From Sarcomyxa edulis (taxonomy: Eukaryota > Basidiomycota > Agaricomycetes > Agaricales > Mycenaceae), in the NCBI GenBank assembly GCA_009761415.1, contig QUOL01000002.1:496001-560000 (forward strand): 64,000 nucleotides of DNA. Direction: 5' to 3'. This document shows, piece by piece, positions 1 through 14,000 of the stretch; the first letter of the stretch is position 1, and each line of letters opens with the position of its first letter. The translations under genes were made by a program, and so were the position numbers. A model generated the notes under the pieces. That model ran no database searches, was not told the origin of the DNA, and saw only the letters and a list, made by a program, of their open reading frames with translations.

Positions 1-1929
1 GTCTGAGGTGAGGTGACTTTTGACTTTCTTTTTGTGATCCAAGAGCTTTTGAACTGTTGAAAGCAAAGCCCTATCAACCCTTGCGGTCTCCTAAGTATCA
101 CTTAGAATTTCGGTGTGGCCCCACACGGTGTCCGTGGTAGGCCGGTTCGACCAAGGTTCGACGACGTTCTGATAAGTCAGCATGATAGAGTGAACCCAGT
201 TAGAAGCCTCCTGCGGCGATTGGCCTCAGTCGATCAAGCATGATGGTCGAAGTCAGAAGAATCGATTGTCCTGTCCAGTTGGACGAGGGAGATACGTTCC
301 AGCCCACCTGACCATGCTGATTGCATGCAAAATCGCAACCTTCTGCTCGGCCCGAGACGCCCAGTGGGAATGCGTTTCTTCACGCGTTGATTAACTCCTG
401 CGGGTCGTCGACTTGTCGAGATCGTCTGCGAGGTATCGAGGAATTAGGGACATGCTCGTGTGTGAACTCGAAAGGCTTAAAATAATATAGCGCATCGTAT
501 ACAAGAATAACCGAAACGTCGCCACATACATGATGACGGCGCTAAGGTCCCAGTGCAATAATCTGGACAGTGATGAGCACTCGCTTTGAGTGGCTCAAGT
601 TGTTACAGAGTTACTGAGATATGACATTGATCAAGCCCAGGGTACGATTGATAGCTTCGTTGAGCTTACTTGCTTGTGGGGGTTGAACGCTATATCATGA
701 GCGTACGAGGGTTTTTAATTCGAACTTGGAGGGCACCGCGATTGGGAACGGCTCGTATGACGTTCATGAAGGATAGCCGGCAGTGGAGTAAATGAAGAGG
801 CAGAGGCAGAGAATATGGCGATGAGGAATAATCCTGATGAAGTCCTCGACAAGAACAATGACTAAAGACCAGTCAAGTCAGTCTTAATCAGATAGTACAC
901 CATCAGATGAATCCATTTTTGAATTAAGAAACGTACTTTTCATCGGATCCCTCATATTTTTGCTTCTAGACAGCTAACGCAGCAACATACACCCGCTAGC
1001 CACTTTGCAAACTTGGTGAATGTCTTGTTCAAGTTTCCCCAACGTTTCTGTATGAGGTTCTCATGAAGGTCAGCGATGAGCGTTGTATCTTCGATAGTCG
1101 TGGACGCGCTCCGTAGAATCCCAGATGGTATGGCATTCGTCGATTGCGATGGTGAAAACCCTAGGTGACTGTCCCGAGGCGAAGGTAGGCAAGAGCAAAG
1201 ACTCGGAAATTCGGAAATGCGAGCTTGAGAACCGAAGGATTGCACTTCGAGTTACTGCAGTACCTTTGCTGTACGATGAGAGAGGATGCAGAACTTTTGG
1301 ATTCATATTGGCAATGGCATACTTTGGAGGGAAACATAGACAAAAGAACGAAAAACGAGACACGACAGTGTATACTGCGGAAAAAAGAAAGAGTTTGATG
1401 CAATGCGAACTTTCGAAAACGAGATTGGAGCGGGGTTGGGGGTTGGGAGCGAGGGAAGAGAACGGGTTGAACACGAACGAAAGGGAAGATAACGGTTTCG
1501 CATGTACAGTAAATGGGGACGTAGAAATTCGACATGATATGAGGACAAAACAAAACAAGACACAGACAGAATTCCCTATGCGGAGAGAACGAAAAAAAAA
1601 GAAAATGGATTTCAGAAAAGACTCGGTAACACGGACAGGACAGCGCGAGATGTGGGTAATAATGGACATTCATATTTGGTTGTAGGATGAACACCAGGGG
1701 CGTACGATGGGATGAATAGTCATGTTGTATAACGTTGTGCGTGTGTGGTAGTAGAGCTTCGTTCGAGACATTGAGAGTTCCGCGTTTGCAAATGAAGACG
1801 AAATAGAAGTGAGAGGACGTGAATAAAAATGTGAGCAGATCCAGAGTCCGATTTATGAATAGGAGAAAGGAAGATGCAAGCGTGATGGGTCATGATATCG
1901 TTTTGAGAAACATAAGGACAGAGAATCCT
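1..1929. other. Intergenic region and 3' flank of the NGR1-like gene
   Basis: Positions 1-950 hold no convincing coding segment, repeat or RNA gene on either strand. Positions about 950-1929 lie downstream of the minus-strand NGR1-like gene and are pyrimidine-rich on that strand, as expected for its 3' UTR. The open frames over 1070-1685 on both strands are low-complexity (Phe/Ser-rich one way, Lys/Arg-rich the other) and look like products of this strand bias. Confidence 0.5.
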
Positions 1930-4900
1930 TCAAGGCGAAGGGGTCCTCCCAGCCATGGTCATCCGGAATTGAACAGATCCACTGCTGCTCTCCGAGCTAT
2001 CCGTAGGCGACTTCCACGGTCTGTCCAACTCAAGACTGGCAAGGGTGCCGTTCAGATCATGTATAGCGTCATACTCTAGAGCTTCATGATCACGTTCAAC
2101 TTCTCCTCGACCAGGTGTACTGGATGATGGACGTGAGATGGGGGCTTCTCGTCCAGCAACGCGGTTCAGCTGATTGTACGAAGGTCCATTGCCTTCGAGG
2201 TAGGACCCGTAGCGGGACGCGCTGATGGGTCGAGCAGTGGGCGAGACCTTACTGCCAGAGGTCTGCTCCTGGGCATTTGTGCCCTGCGTCTGCACAGGAG
2301 GAGGCGGGAAGAATCCAGGAGCGTACGCTTTAGATGGATGGGGTAGCATATCTACCCGCGCGTACGACGCAGAGGCCCGTCTCTGAATATCCATAGGATA
2401 AACATTAGCGTCAGGCGAAAAAGGCGAGAATGACGAAAGAGGGTTCGAACGATTCTGCCTCGAATCTATGTTCGGGTTCGACGCAGATCGAACACCAAAT
2501 GGAGCAGACGCATACGGATCGAAAGATCCCTGCGACAGCTCGTCTCTGGAGGAGGAAGAAGCCAAGACGGCTGCGCGTAATTTCTCCTCCGTGAAGATGC
2601 CATTCGCGTTGCCCCCATTCGCGTATACCGGGCCGCTGATATTGGTATTATCACTTCCGCTCCCTTCGGAGCTGGAGCTGTGACTGGCAGCTTTGTCCAC
2701 ATACCCCTGCATGGTGAACTTTTGCAACAGTTGCAATGCCTGCTCCTGAGTCATCGTAGATGGATTGGTGGTGTTGAGCGCTGGGGGGACGAGGGCTGGT
2801 GGAGCGAACTGAGTCTGCAAAGCGGCAGCCTGGGCAGCCTGAGCAGCCGCTTGGGCTGCTTTATCTAAGGACCTTCTATCAGACGATGACGTTTAGTGAT
2901 TGATGTGAAAGTAGACTTACATTGACTACGGCCCCAACTCAACCGGATCCTACTACCGCCTACCGGGAAACCTTGCATTTTCTCGATAGCCCTTTCCGCG
3001 TCAGCCTTGCGGACAAACTGGACGAATCCGCAATGTTTTCCAACAGGGACCTTGACCTATAACACTCGTCAGCACTAAGATCCTGCCAAAAGAGAAAACC
3101 GAGAACACGCACATAGTGGATGTCCCCAAAAGGAGCGAAGAACGTCCTCAAAGTCTCCTCGGAAATCAAAGGGGAAAGACCGCCTACAAATACGGTAGTA
3201 TTATACGGATCCGTGGAAGTCAACTGCTCCCCGTTGGGTCCAATGAGGTTTCCCAAGATCGCACGAGCTTGGGCATGATGTTTCCAAGACTCCTCCGAGA
3301 TCATATACCTCGGCGCCGAACCATCCTCCTGAGACATCCCAGGCTGGTGGATCTGTACCTGCGCATCGATGAAAGGATGCGAGTTGGACTCCATCTTGAT
3401 GGGACTGACAGTCCCATTCGCGTATTGCTGAGCGATTTGCACGAGAATGTTATTGGGCAAATTCATCATATCGTCCCCGCCAAAGGCGGACGACGAGATA
3501 CTCGCGCTGGAACCTGTCCCGGAAGATAAGATGGAGTTGGTGGAGCTGGAGGCACTCAGGGAAGACCCCGAGGTGGATACAGCGACGCCATTGTGGCCGT
3601 GACTGTTCAAGGAGGAGTTTGTGGAAGTCGTGGCGGCGATTGGGGCTGAAACGCTCTTCGTTTGGCTGGAGTTGGGAAGGGGGAGCGCGATAGTGACAGG
3701 TTGCGGCTGTTGTTCGAGTCCGTTCCCATTTCCTGAAGGGAACTGGACTTGAGGAAGATCGTGGGATCCTATGCTAGGCGGGGGCTTGAATTTCGCAGTA
3801 GCTGGCGAGATGCGCACTAGAAATACGTTAATATATGCGCGACTTTTGGGATTATTCAAGCACTTACTTGGGCGTGATAGACAGTACAGTCCGTGCATCT
3901 CAATCAAGGCACGCTGCTGGTCAGATTCGTCCGTAAAACTGCACGTGTGGCGTCCCATTAGATATCGGCGAAGCGGATATATGCGCATAAAGTACTCACC
4001 GAACAAAGCCGTAACCTCTGGACACGCCGGTCACTGGATCCAGCATGATTTTGGCACTCTTGCAACTCAAGAAAGGGCGTATGAATTTGGGTTCACGATC
4101 GTTTCGCAGACCAAGGACTGGATTACGAAACACAGCGACCAAGTCCGAATTGGATGTCTCTGGAGCGAGATCGCCAACGAATATGCTATACTCCTTTGGA
4201 TAAGGCTGCTGCGCCGCGGACATTGAACCGTCTGTTGGAGAAAACGCAGTGGGCAGCGGCGTGGACGATGGTACAGAAGACGCCCAGTTTAAGACAAACG
4301 GTTTGGACGAGTTCGGCATAGTGACTGGAGCAGCGTTCCCGCCATTGTTGATTTGAGCGAGAACAGATGCGGCGTGGGCGGGCGTCGGGAATGTCAAGAA
4401 ACAGTAGCCAGGGTTATTGGATTGTTGACCCGTGGCGGGATCAGGAGCGGGATGTGGTACTTTGACGTTTACAGGATCCCATCCCATGATACCACAGACC
4501 TGTTTAGCGTATTCTTCGTCCATCCAAGGTTCTAATTCGCCCCACCAAACGGTTGAGCGGGAAGAATTGTTGTTGGAAGTAACGGTGGGCGGGGGCGGGG
4601 CGGAATGATTGTTCTGGCGTAGTAAATTGGAATCTCTATCTGTATAAATGGGAGATTGATAGATGGCGGTTGGATGAGGCTGGGAAGGGGATGAACGGTG
4701 CAGATTGTTGTGGTTGTAGTTCAAGGAGGACAAGTGCTGGTGATGGGTCGGGATGGCGGGTGTGTGCCTATTTGGCACTGACATGGGCAAAGACATGGGC
4801 CAGTTGCCAGAATCCAAACTATAGTCGCGGTCACCGCGATTCTGTGGTGTATATATTGAATAACCTCCCATCGTAACTGATGGTCGACGATCTGATAAAG

Positions 4901-5003
4901 TATAGGTCGGTGTAAGCGGGAATCCATGTAAGTCGTTTGCACCATTGCGCGCGAGTCCCAGCCCAGGTGGATATTCGAAGTCGTGAGTTTCTGTGCGGGA
5001 CAT
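1930..5003 (-). CDS. NGR1: RNA-binding protein with three RRM domains, NGR1/NAM8-like
   Basis: Predicted five-exon gene: 5003-4000, 3938-3868, 3816-3113, 3056-2921 and 2864-1930 (949 aa), with phase-compatible 51-61 nt introns. RRM1 (about residues 140-230) starts near WWGELEPWMDEE. RRM2 has the RNP-like strings YSIFVGDLA and GYGFVRF and spans introns 1 and 2. RRM3 begins TTVFVGGLSPLISEE and continues KHCGFVQF. These match the fungal Ngr1/Nam8 arrangement of widely spaced RRMs. An Ala/Gln-rich stretch and a Ser/Pro-rich tail follow. In yeast, Ngr1 promotes mRNA decay and Nam8 is a U1 snRNP splicing factor; which role applies here is not visible. The ATG at 5003 is chosen because the upstream open frame to 5399 is pyrimidine-driven low complexity, probably 5' UTR. 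Confidence in family is high, and in the exact start moderate. Confidence 0.88.
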
Positions 5004-5400
5004 TTCTGCAACAAATTCTTGCAAGGAAAGGAATGGAAGATGCGAGGGTACGAGGGTACGATGAGGATATAGAGAGCTAGTCGTCTTTGTGCTTTTTTTT
5101 GGTGCTTTTTTAGGGATTTTTTGTAATACGAGACAACGAAAAAGCCAAAGGAGACAGAAGATCGATAGCAAAGAGGGAACGAAGCTGAGGATGGGAAGAT
5201 AAAAGCGATGAAACAAGCGAAGCAATGGAACGATGTGTATCGACGAGAGAGCAACGGGAAATGGGAGGAAAAAAAAACTGAGAACGGTGGGAAGACGGCG
5301 ACGACGACAGCGATAACTGTAGGGGTTCCAGGGCAAGGAAAAAGGCGGAAAACGAAGGAGGAAACAAGAAGCCTCTCTGTTTAATAGAGTACCCGCCAAA
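5004..5400 (-). promoter_or_regulatory. Pyrimidine-rich leader of the NGR1-like gene
   Basis: On the minus strand this stretch is rich in C and T, with many TCTTC-type runs just upstream of the chosen ATG. This is typical of fungal promoter/5' UTR sequence. It stays open in the gene's frame by composition, which can mislead gene callers into a longer N-terminus. No TATA box was identified. Confidence 0.4.
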
Positions 5401-5480
5401 GTTTCAAATTATCTAGCGGAGTCAGCGGGCAAAACCGTTATTTAGCATGCGGAGTTCCTGGCGAAAGACTAGGGGGGTCC

Positions 5481-5990
5481 CTAGACCTTTTCTACCAGAA
5501 AAAGACACCTACCTATATTCTTTGAAACGACTAATTGCGATCTCTGCAATTCGGCCAAGATCTCGGGCGTACAGAACCGCCAATCTGCCGTAGCATCCTC
5601 CCCATTGTTCTGTCCTCTGAACCGCGTGATGCGAACGCACGCCTGAAATAGAGAACAATGGGCTGATGCACAGGGAGTATCGGTGGTCCTGTACATCTGA
5701 GATGCACATGAAATGGATCTGGATGAGTGTCAAAACCTTGTAACTACGTTCGGAAGCTCGCTTTTTGTAGGTCCAAATGGGTCCGGTGGCGGTGCACGCT
5801 TCTCTCGCGTATAATTCCAACCATTCCTCTTCATGATCCCCCTTTGGCATGCCCAAGCGTCTATGCGTTGAGTCCTCTGGAGTTTCTGCTCTTTATACCT
5901 CTCGAATTTCTGTAAATCCGACCTCCGGAGCGCAGCCAAAAATCACCCCAATGATGCCGGAACATCTATTTCCAACGCCGCCGACACTGG
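5481..5990 (-). CDS. Possible small two- or three-exon gene, unrecognised
   Basis: Two open minus-strand segments join in phase across a plausible intron: donor at 5736 (AAG then GTTTTG), acceptor TATTTCAG, next exon from 5642. The joined peptide contains EEEWLELYAREACTATGP before the junction and QNNGEDATADWRFCTPEI after it, which looks protein-like rather than random. I could not settle the first exon. An ATG at 5990 opens about 35 codons, but joining it needs an intron I cannot place convincingly. No family was recognised. Confidence 0.25.
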
Positions 5991-8057
5991 GGGACTCCAT
6001 ATGCACCCATTAATACCCTTTAATACCACGCCAATTGCCCTTTGGACTCAACCAGGCATATCTCTCTTCCTGCTCATAAAAATGCACGTGGTGGAATCAA
6101 TTGTACAGTCATAAGCATCGTAACGATGCAATATAAGGATGCCAACGACCTACAAATTCATCGGGATCACCACGAGCTTTTATGAGCAGGTGAAGCCGGA
6201 GAAGTCTGGATTACCTGGGGATAGCCCGGAGAGTGGGAATCATGCTGTAACACACGTCAGTGCCAGTAAGCACCCTCGTTTTACCCGTTCTGCTCGTAAT
6301 CGATGGATACCAGCCCTTGTCCATCTTTGATCAACTGCCTTCCCCTGCCTCTCCCAACGTTCATTCTCCCTATCCTGAAATGCCAGTTCCACTCTTGAAA
6401 TGGGTTCCTTACCTGAAGTGCTGCACTTGTTCTTCTCATCCCAACTTTGGGTTCATAATGCGACTTCAGACAGTGGCGACGCACGATATGGGGCTATCAG
6501 CGACACGGACGAACTATTATTCTCTCGAATGGGCATCAGCATCGGCGAAATCCTACTCTCCTCCTTATCACAAGTCACTGTCGGGCACTATACGCGATTG
6601 TTGCACAAGAATGCATACGCTCATACGGTCCGATGTGACTTCTCCTTGCGTCTATGAATGTCCTAAGGGAGGACCTTCGCTCCTATCGGACGTCCACTGT
6701 ATGGGACAAGTTTGCAGTATGCCCATGCGATGAAGATGCAGGACATCCATCGAATGTTCCCTCCTTCGACGGGTGTTCCGCTGTCTGGCATCGCAACAAT
6801 ATGGGCTCGGAGCATCGTCTGATACGGTGAGTCACTTTCTCTTGACACAAGACCGCCTCAATGATGTCGATGCTATGATTGACGCGTACGCCCTGCAAGC
6901 ATCAGAGGCGCGTCCCTACTGGCATCGCCATCCTCAGGGGTCAAGCCTAGTCAAGCCCAACATACACCGAAGGTGTGTATCTGTCTACCTTCCCCACAAT
7001 TTTGATCCTTGTCTATTCTCTGTGCACTGTGTACGGAATACTGACCACCGAGTAGGCTGCCTAGCATCGCAGACTGACGCCCAACAGTACGATGTCAACC
7101 TGTGCGTGCTCTCATATATGTACCCATTCTATTAAATGACGCGTCGCGATCGCGCGAAGCATCGTTCTCGTCATTTTCCCTGACCGAGTCACCTATAGCG
7201 TGAGTATTATCTACTCGACATCATCTCGGTGTGGGACAGACACCTCGAATCATCCTTTTGTCCAGACTCCCCCTTATCTATACCAAGCCAAGCGAGGACT
7301 TGGACAGCGCTACCGCCCGTTTCATTAAGGCATGTGTATCTAGATTTCCCTGGGCTACGGCGTGCGTCTTATAATTGTATATATAGACGAGAACATGAAG
7401 GGCAGCATTGAGGTCAGATCTACGTCCGGATCCCGGTTCTTGGTTCCTTACTTACCCTTCATGATTTTCTATAGTCTCAATCATGCATGTCCCTGTCCAT
7501 TCACTTCATGAATCTTCTGGACACTATCCGTCCTCTCACGGTAGCTGTCTGTAGATCTGCGAAGATTGAAACCGAGGACGGTCACGGTGTGGGTTGTTCC
7601 CAAAATGATGTTGATCATTGATCTGTCGTAGACGTAGTAACCTCCTTGAGAGGGCTTCCCTCCAATTTATTTTGCTTTCTTGAGCGTTTATTGGCATTCG
7701 TGAAGCTGTATCTCTGCAAGATTGATTTCAGACGCCCTATACTCACCAGCGCTAAGCAGAATATCGTGTAGCACTGCCGCGTGGACCTTGTACAAGGTTG
7801 GATCAGAAAAGCCTCAATTTGGTCTTCTCCAGGAAGGCGCGTTATCCCAAGCGCTTGCAGCAACAATTTCTCTCTTCTGATCCCAACATCTCGTTTCTGA
7901 GGAGCCCTCCTCTTCATCCCCAACCCTCACATCCACCCTCATCTCGGAATTTAGTCCGTCGTTCATCCACGAGTGTTGCACGATTTTCCCTCCATTCATA
8001 CACGGAAAGGTGTTCGCACACCAGTCTCAAGTAGGGCGCCGTGAACCCAACAACGAT
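5991..8057. other. Intergenic region upstream of the RasGAP gene
   Basis: About 2 kb without a gene I can support. Several plus-strand frames over 6139-7135 are open for 60-157 codons, but they lack domain-like character and good splice partners. The last 250 bases (about 7800-8057) are pyrimidine-rich and are probably the promoter and 5' UTR of the downstream RasGAP gene. Confidence 0.4.
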
Positions 8058-11000
8058 ATGCCAGTTCGCAGGCCGTCTGCATCTACTGGTCTAGGTAGCG
8101 CTACGACCAGCTCAACCCGTGTCCACAAGAGCAATGACTCGCACCCTACCTTCGTCGGCGCGTCCACCACACAATCCCATTCGATTAACTCTATAGGCGC
8201 AACAGCGACACCTCAGCAGAAGATAGTACAAGTCCTGGTCAACAGGCTGAAAAACAAGGTGCGTGACGGGCATGGTGATGGGCGTCTTTTGACTGTGCAG
8301 CTGAGGTGTCCATTGTTTTCAGTTACCATGCAATTCGGGTATAACGCTCGACCGACTGGAGGAAGACGTAGCGACCCAGCGAGCATGCGAAGCTCTGGTT
8401 GACTTATCTCACGATTCCATGGATATTATAGCGTGGGCTTTGAGTGAGCTGTTGGATAGGTTGGCAAAGGTACGTCTCTTACGTTGAAGTGAAAGGAGTC
8501 GTGTATTTAAATTGTCTGCATAGCAAACCGACTCCCAAGGCCTTCACACAATCGAGGTCCTGCAATCCCAACTGTTCGTTCTGAAGGTGTTGACCATTGC
8601 TATGGCCTCGCGCTGGAACCAGCCTTCGCGATCTGACTCCCAGGCGAGCAACCGACGATCAGGCTCTGCCCCCAACTCTCCTGCTCCTTCCAGCACCACG
8701 AATAAGAGATCCAAGCAAAGCTCGGAATACTCGTCTAGTCTTCCACCATGGGCCGATCCTCCACCCCTCGACGACAACTGCGCCAGGTATATCCTGAGCG
8801 TAATGGTCTTATTTCTACGACAGACCGCTCTTCCAGAGACACCTCTTATGCCTCTAAATGCATCGACTGACCTTTCGTTCCGCGACTTCGAGCCCCTCGA
8901 CCAGATCGCATCTGCACACGTACTCGAAGTATACCGTAATCCACCCACTCAAACCTCATCAGCGTCGATCACCACTCAAGACCAACATCCACCCAGCCTG
9001 CGTAATCGTCCGTCGAATAATTCCATGAGATCTGGGAAAAGCGCCAACTCTACTATACCCATTCCCCGTAACGATATGACTTACGATAAGACGCATATGA
9101 CGCTAGTCAATTCCTCGCTCTCCCTCAATGCTCTCATCGCCAAATATTCTGGAAAGATCATCTATCATCTCTCCGCTTCGAACTGGAAAGTCGTTTTTGA
9201 TCGTCTCCGCACAAAGATCTACTTCCTGGCAAGCAACCCCGAAGGTCGTCCAGATACCGTCGATTTGCAGCTGATGGCGCACAGCGCTTTGGATAGGCCA
9301 AGACTGATACAAGTTTTGAACGGTAGGTTCTACAACTTTTCGTAATATGCAATTCAGGTGCTGATTCGTCATATATCTCAGAGCTATCGTCTTTACTTGT
9401 AGAAATGAAACCCGAAGATCACGTCGCGATCGCTGTCCCTCTGCGAACAGCTATTTGGAACTGGATTAACCTCTTCCCCACAGAGTTCAACCACGTCATT
9501 CGAACAAAAGGTCGAATGGACAGCGCTCCCGAGCGAGTGTTTGACTTGTTATATATCAAAAATCTTCCAGGAAATGAGAGATTTGTGTGGCCCACCCTCG
9601 CGGTCCTCAACTGCATCACCTCGGATCGTCTAGATGCAGACTTACAGTCAGTTCAGTTTGGTGGTGGCGGTAGTAGCCAGAAACACGCCAGAAAGGTACG
9701 CAACGATTTAGTCATGATCTTTTGAGCGTAGCTCACGTTCTAACTCTTAGGACATTCGTTTCTGCGAAAATGTTGTCAAGAATGCGAATAGCATCTCCAG
9801 GCTTTCTGAGATCGCATTCGTATGTGCCTTGGATATATGTCGAGCTGCGTCATATGTTCGACCTGAAGAGGGAGAAGTGAATCTGCTTTTGCTAGCGCAT
9901 GATATCGCTCATGAAATCAAAGTAACACGACCACATGTTGTTCGCTTTCCTGTTCATTCTCTGATCTGCTATTTTGTTGTCAGATGTCGCTCTGGATGAA
10001 TCCATCTCGCAAGCCGTTCTGGGAACTCACAGATGACATCGATGTGGCTATGTACGCCGAAGCCCTCACAACTGTCTTCCGGCTCTTGCCTGAGGAGGAT
10101 TCGATACCTCTGTTCACTGTTTGTCTTGAACCTGAACGCTCGGAGGCCATCAAAACCTGCGCTTTGCGTTCTTTCTTGACTTTGATTACTGAGGTTCGTA
10201 CTCGTCGTCACATAACTTATCCCTCCGTTATAATGATGATTCGATAGGCATCTCGGATGCCCTGGCAAAAAGGCCTAGAGAATTTAGCAATCATAGCTGC
10301 GCCACGGCTACGCGGTATATTCAAGGTACAGTACACTATCACTGTCATGAGACCATCTATTGACCTTGTATTTACCAGACTGCCTCTTTGCGCCGTACCG
10401 AAGCCGATCAGAAGGGAAACGTCAAAAGAATATCGCCAAGGCCCAAAGGCAGGCGAGGCAACCTCCGACAGCTCTGTGACCGCGACGTCATGTTACTTGC
10501 GATTCTCTCAGTCTGGAGGGGAAATCCAGCGTTCTTCATGATGAATCTGACTATCAAGGACGTTGACGAGTGGGTGCACTCGGCTGTCAAGATGTGGGAG
10601 GCTCCGATAGATATTTCGATCAAGACTTCAACTGCGTCTTCCTTCCGCTTAATGGCTGAGATTACTTTCAAGATGTCTCCTACGGATCCCTTCTTCGATG
10701 TCGTTGTGGCTTGGACGACCCGTTGCTTGTAAGCGTGCAGTCTTACGTCTGATTTAACTCTTATCGCTCACACAATCATGAAATACAGGTGGACAACTTT
10801 GGTCAGTGTCTGTACACACCTGATCCATGCAAGAACGGACGCGGAAGCTCAGCGATTGTGGATGATGACTGCTCACCATCTCCTGGAGCTTTACATCAGA
10901 CCTTCAGACGTAAGTTCTGAATCGGCGTGTGGTACTCTTCTCAATCCCATTGCCCGTTGCTTTAGGTCCCGCATGTGAAGGGCATTCAGCTCAGCCCTGT

Positions 11001-14000
11001 TCGACTAGCTGCTTTCGCCCTCGCAGAAATAGCTTTTTTGGTGTCACTCACATCAGAAGATAGCACCGTGTCCTCCCTTGCAGGCAAAGGACTTCGTCTT
11101 TTGGTCATAGCTGAGCGTCAACCAGATGCTCCTTTCAACCCAAATGTCAACGATGAAGATAGATCAAAACGCAACCCAGTTTATGAACAGCTGGGTGATC
11201 CTAACATCGTCTTCGTAGGTGAGTGAATTAGGCAGATTAATCTCTCTGTGACGCCATCCTGACGAGGAACAGGTCGCGTCGGACACCAGAAGCGAATCCG
11301 AAAGCTCGTACGCTTGATTGCGTATCCATCCCCAACGCATGTTGCTGTTTGGCAAGAATGCTACTGGAGGTGGCGGTCACTTTCAGAGGTCATTTTCCTG
11401 ACTATTCGTGAAGGTAGTGAAGAGTCGCAAAAGGAACGGCAACAGGTTCCCCAGGTACAGGACTTCTGGACTGACATCTATTGTTCTCCATCTGACGAAA
11501 CGGTTCTGCAGGAGAAACGTTTCCAGTGGCAAAACCTTACCCTCTTTCTTGCTGCCTTTGGTGGGGCTTGCGTACAGGAGGAGCAAGATACCGAATCCCT
11601 GACGTCTATCATACCACCCCAGTTCCTTCCGGATGAAATGCGGGTCCCGAAAAGTCCTTCGGCCTTGATAGGGATCTTTGTGGCCAATCTTTCTGATCTG
11701 TTGGTGACAGAAGATGTTCAACTTCGGGATGCTGCTAAGGATGCACTGGGTACAGAGTTGAGCCCTCGTCTTTACTCGCGACTTCTCAAGCATCTGGACG
11801 AGTGAGTTGTTCGACTCAGTCTCCCTCGTGGTCGAACGCTGACCGCTTTGGACTCAGAGTAACGCGTAATATCACACAGGGAGCAGGCATAGATATGACA
11901 GAAGATTTTGCTCTATTCTTGGATCAGGTGTGCATCTCAATATTTGGTACCTTTGGGTCTCACATTGATGCTCTGTATCTAGTCTATCGCTGTTCTCAAA
12001 CTTCTCGTCGATAACGCTCTTCCAGTCGAAGAGGTCCTCAGCATTGATATTAGTTCTACCGTGCTGGCCCTCGCCTCGTTTTTAGGACGGTTCAATGAGC
12101 CAACGTCCTTCCGCATCAAGATAAAGTTCTGCGCTTTGTGCGACCGGATCTGTGAACGTACCGATACACTGACAATTCGCAAGGATAGTCCTACACGCCA
12201 TAGCATTCTTGATATCATCATGGAATGGATGCACCAATCGACAGGAGTGCGTCATCATCATCTTTTCGAGGGTTGTGCATTAACCTTGATCATTCCTCAA
12301 GGCTTCGGAGGATCCTTTGTCTCCAGTCCAGAATGAATTGAACTTGGCTTGTCTGCGCACCGCCGTCAAACTTCTTGATCGGTTACAGCTACGGCCTCTG
12401 GAAGGGTCGTCTGCCGCAGATGACGCAGCCCACATTGTATCGAGACTCTTTATGAGGTATTCTAGCGCGTTGCTCAAAGGTTTAGAAACATATCACTCGG
12501 AGATGCCGGTAAGCTCTGATATACCGACTATCTTGGTTCCATACTTCCATGCTAATGATTCATCTGGAGACATCCGATAGCGTTTCGGATGTCGGTTCTG
12601 TTCAGAAGGTATTCGCTCGACCACTTTATTGGTCTTACCAGCTAGCTGAGACTTCGATTTCTTCTGAAGAAAATGCGGGCCTCTCAAAGAGAGGCTGAGC
12701 TCCTGGAATTAGTTATCACGGGCTTATCACATCTGGTCAGCGCTAACACAGAAAGCGGCTTCAAGCAATGTCTCCCTCTTGCTTACGACCAGGATATCCG
12801 AAAACGAACCATCTTCGCCCATGTGTTTGCTCGAGTTTTAGGTCAAGGAACTAAATTTGAGGCAGAAGATCGCTCAGAAGCTCACGCCCGACAAAACCGT
12901 CTTTGTGAAGTGAGCAATGATGTCCTGCTTCTTGCCTTGTCTGTCACTTATATAGTCGCACGATAATAGTTGGTCAGGGGATCAGATGTACGTTTTACTC
13001 TAGGCTTGGTCTGCTGGCACTGATCGCCTTGTAGATGGTCCTCGCTATGGCGATTTGCGAGATATGCCCGCCGTCAGAAGTAGAAATAATTGTTTCTGTC
13101 TTGTTGAACGTCTTCGATGACCGCGCGCATTTGATGGCTCTGTTGAAACTCATGATAGATAGAGAAATCGCTCACACAGGTGAGCCTTGCACTTCTGATC
13201 TTCAGGCGATGTACTAATACTTTCGATAGACAACGAAGCGGCTCTCTTTCGAGGCAATTCCACATGCACCAGATTTTTGTCTGCATTTGCCAAAACACAC
13301 GGCTACAATTATCTGAGAAATCTTATCATACCTCTCATCAAGTGTATGACGGACTTACCTCCGGGCAGTGGCTTCGAGTTGGATCCCGCTAAAGCTGGAG
13401 ATCAGGACGTGGCGGAAAACCAAAAGAATGTCGAGACAGTGACAGCCTCTTTTTTGAACATCATATCGTCCTCTATCTCTTCTCTTCCACCGTAAGTGAA
13501 GTTTACTTTCCTGTAGGTCACTAAAAACCCATACTTGTTCAGGATGTTCCGCGAGATCTGTGCTCATATCGCGAATGCTGTGTAAGTCTATAGCGTTCAT
13601 CATCCAAGTGCGGAACACTGATATCCATCATATAGAGTTGAAGTATGGCCGAAAGCTAAATTTGCTGCCCTTGGAGCATTTATTTTCTTACGGTCCGTCG
13701 TATCATCCAGTTGTATCCTCAACCCCTGACTCTTCTGTCCAGGTTCATCTCTCCTGCTGTTGTGGCACCTGAAATCGTTGATGTGGAACTGCCGAAAGGC
13801 GACACCATCCTCCTTCGTCGTGGTCTCATGATTGTGGCGAAGATCATACAGAATTTAGCGAATAATATCTTTTTCGGCAAGGAAGCTCACATGGTGGTTT
13901 TGAACAAATTCCTGGAGGACAACATTACCAACGTAACCAGGTATCTGAACGATTTGAAGGTGAAGACATCGTAATCCTCAGTCTGATCAGTATCACTGAC

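Noticed and set aside
1070..1694. Open frames of 186-199 codons on both strands
   Set aside because: Composition-driven: one strand purine-rich, the other pyrimidine-rich. No domain character or start context; they fit the 3' UTR of the NGR1-like gene.
5003..5399. N-terminal extension of the NGR1-like protein to 5399
   Set aside because: Pyrimidine-run low complexity with no conservation character; the ATG at 5003 begins protein-like sequence.
6260..6733. 157-codon plus-strand frame
   Set aside because: Random-looking composition, no splice partners, no recognisable motif. Left as intergenic.
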